The position numbers and the translations under genes were made by a program. Shown one piece after another: positions 57,135 through 64,000 of a DNA stretch of 64,000 nucleotides (positions are counted from its first letter, which is position 1; every line of letters starts with the position of its first letter). The notes beneath the pieces are model-generated. The model saw only the letters and a program-made list of their open reading frames with translations. It was not told the origin of the DNA and did not search any database. Origin of the DNA: JAIPDZ01 sp034522175 (GTDB taxonomy: Bacteria; Desulfobacterota; DSM-4660; Desulfatiglandales; Desulfatiglandaceae); the NCBI GenBank assembly GCA_034522175.1, contig JAXHLQ010000001.1, positions 5,084,001-5,148,000 of the forward strand, in the 5' to 3' direction.

Positions 57135-57824
57135 TCATTCACTCAACAGCGACAGCACTTCTTCTTCGGTCAGATCGTGCCACCGCTGATAGGCATTCGC
57201 CACGGCAAAGAAGTGCGTCGTTCGAATGTTGGCGCAGTAGACCCGATCGGCCTGGGCGGAAATTTGTTCTACAGTGCGCAGGGGGGCTGTGGGGACCGCC
57301 ACCACCGTTTCTTCGGGGTTCGCTCGCCTTACCAGATCCACCGAGGCCAGCATGGTGAATCCGGACGCCAGACCATCATCCACCAGGATGACGCGCTTTC
57401 CAGTCAAATCAGGAAATGAACGATTGTTTCGGAATAGGGCATTTCGTCTCTCCAGCTCTCTCGCCACACGCTGTTTTTCCGCAGCGATCTGTAAGTCGGT
57501 CAAATGCAGCTCAGCGAGGAGCCGATCATTGAAGAACGCGCGTCCGTCCAGCGTCATGGCGCCGAATCCGGCTTCGGTATTTCCCGGAATTTGCAGCTTT
57601 CGCACAATTAATAGATCCATCGGCAGATCCAGCTTCTCCCTTAACCCGATTCCTATGGGGACGCCCCCCGACGGTATAGTTAGGATCACCCCGTCTTCTA
57701 CCTGAGCATACGTCGATGTCAACATCCCGGCCAGGACTTCAGCCGCATGAAAGCGATCGGTGAATACGTGCTCCCGGTCGCGCAAGGATTCAATCTCATC
57801 AACATTTGATTTCGGTCGTTTCAT
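57135..57824 (-). CDS. Type I phosphoribosyltransferase
   Basis: 229 aa. The PRPP-binding loop is VILVDDGLASGFTMLAS (two acidic residues then G-x-A/T-S-G). An N-terminal flap region with IPSGGVPIGIGLREKLDLPM and the stretch LLIVRKLQIPGNTEAGFGA identify the erythromycin-esterase-associated or ComF-like group often simply called predicted phosphoribosyltransferase. The nucleobase is unknown. The frame is intact. It is separated from the divergent membrane-protein gene by about 130 bp that should hold both promoters. Confidence 0.83.
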   Translation of the reverse strand: MKRPKSNVDEIESLRDREHVFTDRFHAAEVLAGMLTSTYAQVEDGVILTIPSGGVPIGIGLREKLDLPMDLLIVRKLQIPGNTEAGFGAMTLDGRAFFNDRLLAELHLTDLQIAAEKQRVARELERRNALFRNNRSFPDLTGKRVILVDDGLASGFTMLASVDLVRRANPEETVVAVPTAPLRTVEQISAQADRVYCANIRTTHFFAVANAYQRWHDLTEEEVLSLLSE

Positions 57825-57960
57825 GAATGGTTCCTCTTTTTGCCTGAATCCTTACCCCTACATGATCTGAGGCGTCCAAATACATGCCGCCACCCATTTT
57901 CAGGTCCGGCGGTTCACTTATATGCTGAAGGCATTTGGACAATGAAAGGGGGACAATGTC

Positions 57961-58343
57961 ATGTTCATGATCGATTTTCTGTTTGCCATACTCATCGCCT
58001 TATTGCTCACGGCCATCTTTGCGGGCGGCCTAAGGGGGCACCGATTCGGTGCCGCCCTGATTTTTTTCTTCGTAGTCTTGCTCTTCGGCACTTGGGCGGG
58101 CGGGGTGTGGATAGCGCCCATCGGCGCCCCCTGTTCGGGGTGTCATGGCTTTCCTTCGTGCTGGTGGGGTTGTTTTTCGCTTTGGTGCTGACGGCACTCC
58201 TTCCCCCGGATCCGGACAGAATGAAACCCGTGCCGGCCACTGATGTGGAGGAAAACGCCACACCTGTCGTGGTCTTCGGTATCTTTTTCTGGATCCTGAT
58301 CGGCGGGTTGATTGCGGCCATTATTTTCCATTATCTCTTATAG
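57961..58343 (+). CDS. Small membrane protein (one frameshift)
   Basis: About 126 residues. Frame 1 from ATG 57961 (MFMIDFLFAILIALLLTAIF) runs to about 58130, and frame 3 continues with LFGVSWLSFVLVGLFFALVL and ends VVFGIFFWILIGGLIAAIIF before the stop at 58343. One C missing in a C-run near 58131 explains the break. Four hydrophobic segments and a short Pro/Asp-rich loop are visible. No family is recognised. It precedes pfkB by 14 bp. Confidence 0.6.
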
Positions 58344-58357
58344 GAGGGAGAGCATTC

Positions 58358-59293
58358 ATGAAATCGATCTCAACTCTGACCATGAACCCGTGTGTGGACA
58401 AATCCGTTTCCATTGACCGGGTTGATCCCAATCGTAAGCTCAGATGCCACTCCCCCCGTTATGAGCCCGGCGGCGGCGGTATCAATGTAGGCCGTGCCGA
58501 TCCGTAAACTGGGAGGTGATGTCCTGTGCGCCTACACCTCCGGCGGCCCCTTTGGTGTGCTGCTCGACCAATTTCTCGACAAGGAATCCATTGAAAAAGC
58601 ACCCCTTCCCATTGATGGCTGGACGCGGGAGAGCCTCATGGTCTATGAAACGCCGACAAACGATCAGTACCGTTTTAGTTTCCCGGACCGCAATTGACGA
58701 AACAGGAGTGGCAGGATTGTCTTGAGTGGATTTCAAGTCAGCATCCCGCCCCTGGTTATCTGATATTAAGCGGCAGTCTTCCGAAAGGGGTGAACGATGA
58801 CTTCTATGCCAAGGCTGCCCGACGGGCCCATAAACTCGGCACCCGGGTCATTCTGGATACCACGGGGGACCCCCTTTCCCTTGCACTTGAAACCGGTGTT
58901 TTTCTCATCAAGCCCAACCTGGGTGAACTGAAACGGCTGTTTGATTCGGACATCGAGGAAGAATCGGCATGGCATGCTTTCGCCGAGGAACGGATCCGTC
59001 AGGGCCAGAGTCGGGTCGTGGTAGTCTCGCTGGGCGCCGGCGGTGCGGTGGTGTTCCAGAAAGAGGGCTACCAGCACCTGAGGGCACCTGCCGTATCCGT
59101 GAAAAGCCGGGTCGGCGCGGGTGACAGCATGGTGGGAGGCATGATACTGGCTCTGGCGAGGGGATGGCCGGTTCTGGAAGCGGCCCGATTTGGCGTGGCT
59201 GCAGGGGCTGCGGCCGTCATGACCCCGGGAACCGAACTTTGCCGGAGGGAAGATACGGAAGCCCTCTATGAACGGACCCGATCCGACGGTTGA
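58358..59293 (+). CDS. PfkB-family (1-/6-phosphofructokinase type) sugar kinase, two frameshifts
   Basis: About 311 residues when joined. The start (ISTLTMNPCVDKSVSIDRVD; GGGGINVGRA) runs from 58358 to near 58497. A second frame covers KLGGDVLCAYTSGGPFGVLL to near 58690. A third covers 58694-59293, with GYLILSGSLPKGV, a Lys-Pro-Asn motif (LIKPNLGEL) and the catalytic GAGDSMVGGMILAL. This layout matches phosphofructokinase-2/1-phosphofructokinase kinases acting on phosphorylated sugars. One removed base and one added base repair it. It has a good GGAGGGAG site. Confidence 0.85.
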
Positions 59294-59395
59294 GCCCGGC
59301 CTCAACAGGGCTGTGGAAAATCCTTTCCGAATCAGCCCGGTTGAGGTATAGTGTATTTGTGCGAACCGTCCGATTCGGGAGGTAATACGACTCAT

Positions 59396-60459
59396 ATGTC
59401 AAATAGCGGTGACTTCTCCTGGGACCCTGACAGGCCTTTTTTGTGGGGGCTGATTCTCTTCTCCCTGTACCTGGCCTATCTGATCCTCCACCCATTCATT
59501 CATGATATCGTACTGGGGATTCTTCTATCCGCACTCTTCTCACCGGTCAAACGGTTGCTGACGCGGATATTCCAGGGCCGGGAAAACCTGGTGGCATTCA
59601 TCGGCACCGCCGCCATTGTACTTCTGATACTCCTGCCCATCTTTTTCTTTGCCTCCGCGTTGATCAAACAATCCATCAGTTCACTGGATCGAATCAATGA
59701 ATGGGTCGCAGCGGATAACCCGCAAAAGCTCATGAAACACCCCTGGGTGGTCTCAGGAGTCGCCTGGGTCCGTGAGCATTTCGGTGCCCTGAATGTAGCG
59801 GACACCGATTTACGGTCTGCGCTGCTTCAGGTCGGCGGAAAACTGGGGTCCTTTCTCCTGAGTGAGGGCTCCGGACTTATACAGGGTGCAGTCGGTCTTG
59901 TGTTTCATTTTATGGTTACCCTTTTTATCACCTTCTATTTTATCCGGGACGGCGAAAGGCTGGTTCGGATAATCAGGAATCTTTCCCCGCTACACGAGGA
60001 ACAGGAGAGAGATATTATCGACAAGGTGAAGGCGGTTGGGCGATCGGCCCTGCTGGGTAGCTTTCTGACGGCCCTGTGTCAGGGGGTGGCCGGTGGCATT
60101 GCATTGGCCATTGTGGGGATTCCGGCCCTGTTCTGGGCTCTTTAATGGGATTCGCCTCTCTCATACCCGTGGTGGGCACCGCCCTGGTGTAGGTCCCTGC
60201 CGTGGGCTACCTGATCCTCATTGGACAATGGAAATACGGCATATTTCTGGGAGTATGGTGCATCGTAGTGGTGGGCTCCATCGACAATTTCCTCCGTCCC
60301 TTCCTCATGCGGGGAGAAGGCGGGATGTCGCCTTTCTATGTGTTCCTGGCCATCATCGGCGGCGTCGGTTATTTCGGTCTCGCCGGCATCCTTTACGGCC
60401 CCATGATCCTGGGATTCGCGGCGGTCATGCTCTCGTTGTATCAGGCAGAATATCAGTAA
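59396..60459 (+). CDS. AI-2E/PerM family transporter, one frameshift and one amber codon
   Basis: About 354 residues, seven or eight transmembrane helices. The first part (to about 60140) ends FLTALCQGVAGGIALAIVGI, typical of the family. After one missing T in TTT near 60143 it continues MGFASLIPVVGTALV. A TAG at 60190-60192 then stands where the family usually has Trp, and the rest is open (VPAVGYLILIGQWKYGIF to the stop at 60459). Members export small signals or act as Na+/H+-linked permeases; the substrate is not predictable. The TGG-to-TAG change is a single transition. Confidence 0.8.
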
Positions 60460-60523
60460 GCGCGTTTATTCCCGTGTGTCTTTGCGGCTCTGCACGAGAA
60501 CAGGCCGCTGAGCTCAACTCCGG

Positions 60524-61412
60524 TTAAACCGTTTCATTGAGGGCCTCAAATCCGGAAAGAATATCGAGCAGTTCTTCGGTAATCTCCATCTGCCGCTGCT
60601 GCTGATATTGCATGATGAGTTCGTCGAGCTGATCGCGGATATTTCGCTCCGCGCCCTGCATCGACGCCAGGCGACTGGCGTTTTCACTGGCCAGTGATTC
60701 GCTGAACGCGCGAAACAGCATCACAAAAAGGTATTGTCGTATTAGGGCTGAAAAAAGCGGATCCCAGTCCATGGTGAAGAGCGGCAATGCCCGGGTGGGC
60801 CAGGGGGTTTTTCTGATCTCTTCCAGCCAGTATCTGTCCACAGGCAGAAGATGGACGGTGCGGGGTTCATAACGCGCGCCGGATAAGGGTTTGCTGTGGT
60901 ACAACACGACCTGGTCCACCGATCCCTCCCGGTTCCAGCCCTCAATCCGGGTCAACAGGCCCTGGACAGCCGGCGTGACCCCTTTGATGGATCCGGGCGT
61001 GGATAGCGTCTCCTCCACTAACTGATCTCCTTCATCCAGCCGGGCCGCAGCCCGTCGACCCACGGCCAGCACCCGTCGCGCCGAAGGAGACGACCCCGAA
61101 TTTTCCGCCATGGCTGTCAGGGCGTGGGTAACCAGCTGATCGTTCAGTTGTCCGCACATCCCCTGGTCGGAACCGAACACCACGGCGCCCATCTTCCCCC
61201 GCTGCCGAACCGACTTCCACCATGATGCCGGGTTGGTTGCTGAGGACGGCCCGCAACCCCAGCTCGATGGTCCGGGCATAGTCCTGGAGGGATTCCACCG
61301 CCTCTTCATATTGACGGATCTTGACAGCGGCCATGGCCTTCATGGTTTTGACCACGGATTGGAGGTCCTCCGTGCTTCTGATCCGACGTTTCAGATCTTC
61401 AACGGTCTCCAT
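60524..61412 (-). CDS. atpG: N-ATPase F1 gamma subunit (one frameshift)
   Basis: About 295 residues. The N-terminal coiled coil METVEDLKRRIRSTEDLQSV, then VKTMKAMAAVKIRQYEEAV, runs from 61412 to near 61205. The rest is in a second frame (GAVVFGSDQGMCGQLNDQLV, then the C-terminal helix EITEELLDILSGFEALNETV). One base near a G-run at about 61203 restores it. Gamma is the rotating shaft of F1. Here it is the last gene of the operon, overlapping atpA by 14 bp. No epsilon or beta gene follows, the order of N-ATPase rather than standard F-type operons. Confidence 0.87.
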
Positions 61413-62976
61413 CTATTTCGTTTTTCCCGTTTTTTGAAGACGTATCGTCATCCGGAAGCAACTCCTTTATCGCTTCCTGTGCCTGTTCCTGAATGCGTTG
61501 AATATCGTCCTCGCTGATCTTTTCCCCCTGCCCTATCTTTTCACAGAGCTCCGGCAGGTTTTCAGTGACAGCCCGCCGGATATTTGCCTCGGCATCCCGG
61601 ATATCACCCGAATCCAGCTGGTCCAGGACCCCCTCGTTCACCGCCACCAGTATGGCAATCTGTTCCGCCACCGGCATGGGGCTGTACTGCTTCTGTTTCA
61701 GGATCTCACGGACGCGACGTCCCCGCTCGAGCGTCTGACGCGTGTCTTCATCGAGCTGGGTGCCGAACCGGGCAAAGGCCTCCAGTTCCTCAAACTGCGA
61801 ATAGGCAAGCCGAAGATCGCCGGCCACGGCCCGGTAAGCGGACAATTGGGTCTTCCCACCCACCCGGGACACGGACCGGCCCACATCCACGGCCGGCAGG
61901 ATACCCTTCCGGAAAAGCTCCGGAGAGAGATAGATCTGACCGTCGGTGATGGAAATAAGGTTGGTGGGAATGTAGGCGGAAATATTCTGCGCCTCGGTCT
62001 CGATGATCGGCAGCGCCGTCAAGGAACCGCCGCCCAGGTCTTCATTCAGGTGGGTAGATCGTTCCAGAAGCCGGGAATGGACATAGAAGATATCTCCGGG
62101 AAACGCTTCCCGGCCGGGAGGCCTGCGGAGCAGCAATGAGAGTTCCCGGTAGGCCCGGGCATGACGGGTCAGGTCGTCCATAATCACCATCACATCTTTG
62201 CCCTGTTCCATGAAAGTCTCCCCCATGGTCATGGCGGCGTAAGGGGTGATGAACTGCAATCCCGGCGGATCCTCCTCCGTGGCCACCACCACAATGCAGT
62301 AGGACAGGGCGTCTTTTTCCTGAAGATCTGCGACGACCTTGGCCACGGCCGACAACCGCTTTCCCACCGCACAGTAGATACAGATGACCTCCGTTTCCTT
62401 CTGATTGATCACGGCGTCAATGGCCACTGCGGTCTTTCCGGTCTGGCGATCCCCGATGATCAGTTCCCTCTGTCCACGGCCGATGGGAATCAGCGCATCC
62501 ACCACTTTCAATCCGGTTTGAAGCGGTTCGGTAACCGGGAGCCGGTCCATTATGGCCGGGGCCGCCCGTTCCACGGGTCGTCGCTGGTCACTCTTGATTT
62601 CGCCAAGACCGTCTAAGGGATTGCCGTGGGCGTCCAGTACCCGACCCAATAAGTGCTCGCCTACCGGGACGTCCAGGACCCGGCTGGTCCGTCGGACCTC
62701 ATCCCCGGCCCCCAGATCCCGGCCCTGATCCAGGAGCACCACCCCGGTCCGCTCCTGCCCGACATTGAAGGCCATGCCCATGCAGTCTCCCGGAAACGCC
62801 AGCAATTCCTCGGCCTGTACCCCTTTCAGCCCCGACACCCACACGATGCCGGGCCCCACATAGGTGACGGTACCGACCGATTGAACGTGTAATGACGGCT
62901 CATACCCCTCCAAGGCTCCCGTTAACAGGTCAGCAGTCTGCTTCAGGGTTCCGGTCAATTCACCATTATTTTCCAT
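61399..62976 (-). CDS. atpA: N-ATPase F1 alpha subunit
   Basis: 525 aa, intact. Walker A is LIIGDRQTGKTAVAIDAV; DVMVIMDDLTRHARAYRELS and SRLLERSTHLNED are standard alpha motifs, and the Arg finger region ISITDGQIYLSPELF is present. It binds ATP at non-catalytic sites and frames the catalytic sites of beta. It directly follows the b-subunit gene with a 32-bp gap and without a delta gene between, as in N-ATPases. The C-terminus is unusually acidic. Confidence 0.93.
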   Translation of the reverse strand: MENNGELTGTLKQTADLLTGALEGYEPSLHVQSVGTVTYVGPGIVWVSGLKGVQAEELLAFPGDCMGMAFNVGQERTGVVLLDQGRDLGAGDEVRRTSRVLDVPVGEHLLGRVLDAHGNPLDGLGEIKSDQRRPVERAAPAIMDRLPVTEPLQTGLKVVDALIPIGRGQRELIIGDRQTGKTAVAIDAVINQKETEVICIYCAVGKRLSAVAKVVADLQEKDALSYCIVVVATEEDPPGLQFITPYAAMTMGETFMEQGKDVMVIMDDLTRHARAYRELSLLLRRPPGREAFPGDIFYVHSRLLERSTHLNEDLGGGSLTALPIIETEAQNISAYIPTNLISITDGQIYLSPELFRKGILPAVDVGRSVSRVGGKTQLSAYRAVAGDLRLAYSQFEELEAFARFGTQLDEDTRQTLERGRRVREILKQKQYSPMPVAEQIAILVAVNEGVLDQLDSGDIRDAEANIRRAVTENLPELCEKIGQGEKISEDDIQRIQEQAQEAIKELLPDDDTSSKNGKNEIDGDR

Positions 62977-63008
62977 ATATCCTACCCGGAATCATCGCCT
63001 CAAATGTA

Positions 63009-63782
63009 TTATCCCTCACTCGACGTCTTCGCTTCCAACAGCCGCTTCGCATCAGTTTCGAGCCCTTTCAGATATTGCCTGACGCTCCAGGCCAGTTTTT
63101 CGCCGTGTCCCTTCACTTCGATCCCCATAACGAGATCGGTGTCAATCTCATAGGTCAATTCCGCTTCATCGGCCAATTCTTCTCGAATGGCCCGGGTGAT
63201 CTTCTGACGGTTCCCCGGGGACAACTCAAAAGCGCTTAAGATGGTGGCGCTATTCTCCCTGCTTCGGATCGCCTTCCCGATACGGGTCTTTTGTTTCGAC
63301 GGAAGATTTTTCAGCCGGGCCAAAAATACATCCGCGACCTGCGTTTCCGTATCCGTATCGGCCAGATCCGTGAGTGTCCGCCTCGTGATCGCATAAACCT
63401 GTTGCCCCATCAAGTCTCTGAGGCCTTTAAGGAAGGAGTCCTTTTCCTTCTGTACAGATGTCTGCCACCGTCGTCTCAAGGAATCGGTTTCTTCCCGCGC
63501 CTTTTCGATGAGAGATTGACGTTCCGCTTCCGCCTTTTTCTTGGCTTCAACCATCATTTCCTGACGCTCATTTTCCCATTCCCGCTGCTTTTTTCGATAC
63601 GATTCAGCCTCCGATGCCGCCTCATTTGATTTTCTTTTGGCCTCATCCAGCCGATTCTGAATCTTCTTCTCACGCTCGTCCATGGCCTGGATGATCCGGT
63701 CATATAGAAAATGCTTGAGAAGAAATACCAGGATCAGGAAGTTAACGATCTGGGCAACAATGGTAAACCAGTTCATTAACAC
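63009..63782 (-). CDS. atpF: N-ATPase b subunit (long form)
   Basis: 257 aa, much longer than the roughly 160-residue b of ordinary F-ATPases. One N-terminal membrane helix (FTIVAQIVNFLILVFLLKHF) is followed by a long charged coiled coil (about residues 35-130) and a C-terminal globular part. The C-terminal part may take over the contact that delta provides in other enzymes, since delta is absent. The GTG at 63782 is preferred because GGAGGAGG stands seven bases upstream; ATG at 63776 is possible. Confidence 0.85.
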   Translation of the reverse strand: MLMNWFTIVAQIVNFLILVFLLKHFLYDRIIQAMDEREKKIQNRLDEAKRKSNEAASEAESYRKKQREWENERQEMMVEAKKKAEAERQSLIEKAREETDSLRRRWQTSVQKEKDSFLKGLRDLMGQQVYAITRRTLTDLADTDTETQVADVFLARLKNLPSKQKTRIGKAIRSRENSATILSAFELSPGNRQKITRAIREELADEAELTYEIDTDLVMGIEVKGHGEKLAWSVRQYLKGLETDAKRLLEAKTSSEG

Positions 63783-63785
63783 GGC

Positions 63786-64000
63786 TTATCCTCCTCCTTT
63801 TGATATTACATGATCCCAGAATGGATTGGCGAACAGCAGAATCATGGAAACCACAAATGCATATATGGCCGTGGATTCGATCATGGCCAGACCGACAAAC
63901 AGGGTCCGGGTGATGGTGTTGGTTTCATCCGGTTGCTGAGCAATGGAGGCAAGCCCCTGTGCCACAGCCCGTCCTTCGCCGATGGCCGGCCCGATGGCAC
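63786..64000 (-). CDS. atpE: N-ATPase c subunit, partial (Na+-binding signature)
   Basis: The last 71 codons of the c-ring subunit; the start lies beyond the window. The first helix has GPAIGEGRAVAQG, with Glu where ordinary Na+ enzymes have Gln. The loop is ASIAQQPDETNTITRT. The second helix has LAMIESTAIYAFVVS. The E-S-T-x-x-Y motif matches the Na+ ligands known from Na+-translocating c rings. The stop TAA is at 63786-63788, just ahead of atpF. Confidence 0.9.
   Translation of the reverse strand, partial: AIGPAIGEGRAVAQGLASIAQQPDETNTITRTLFVGLAMIESTAIYAFVVSMILLFANPFWDHVISKGGG

Noticed and set aside
54562..60192. TAG recoding (pyrrolysine or amber suppression)
   Set aside because: Only two in-frame TAGs, in unrelated genes without a known Pyl site; no pylS/pylT seen; simple transitions explain them.

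Overview
The window looks like a chromosomal segment from an anaerobic delta-type proteobacterium (Desulfobacterota, perhaps Desulfobacterales). This rests on gene content and mid-range GC only: a Na+-type N-ATPase operon, a prokaryotic SLC12 transporter, BON/PRC-barrel envelope proteins, a SixA/DUF72 pair and a GH65/trehalose-phosphatase cluster. There is no rRNA or marker gene to confirm it.

Layout. 0-9 kb: ion transport (P-type cation ATPase tail, MgtE, an MscS remnant, SLC12 cotransporter, MgtC/DUF4010 protein), with a tRNA-Val 3' fragment and its terminator at 6.2 kb. 9.2-14.3 kb: a stress block (coiled-coil protein, soluble histidine kinase, ATP-grasp/N-formylglutamate amidohydrolase fusion, catalase) bounded by a 59-bp inverted repeat with one mismatch. 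14.4-22.3 kb, minus strand: acsA - beta-phosphoglucomutase/trehalose-phosphatase fusion - GH65 phosphorylase - fpg. Here acsA is cut by an IS1595-family element whose target duplication can be read. 22.6-31 kb: CBS protein, polX-ligA, a six-BON protein, a secreted PRC protein, SixA and DUF72. 31-38.9 kb: an IS3-type element, an unknown gene with MazG, a PIN/antitoxin pair, PhoD, a lipoprotein and a zinc-dependent PLC-like protein.

39.1-55.3 kb is the main interest. It is a minus-strand type 3 BREX operon (brxF, brxC/pglY, pglX, brxHII, pglZ, brxA) with two complete two-gene ATPase+nuclease modules inside it. One is Septu-like (PtuA ATPase + PtuB HNH nuclease), between brxC and pglX. The other is an ATPase with a small PD-(D/E)XK-like nuclease, between pglX and brxHII, which I cannot match to a named system. 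Most junctions are 4-nt overlaps, so the set is probably expressed as one unit. Remnants of ARPP-1 and AbiE toxin-antitoxin genes lie beside it.

57-64 kb: phosphoribosyltransferase, small membrane protein, PfkB kinase, AI-2E transporter, then the c-b-alpha-gamma part of an N-ATPase operon with a Na+-binding signature in subunit c.

Caution: about 20 genes are split by single-base indels, most repairable by adding or removing one base in a short homopolymer. This suggests error-prone sequence as much as real decay. I report such genes as whole spans and name the breaks.
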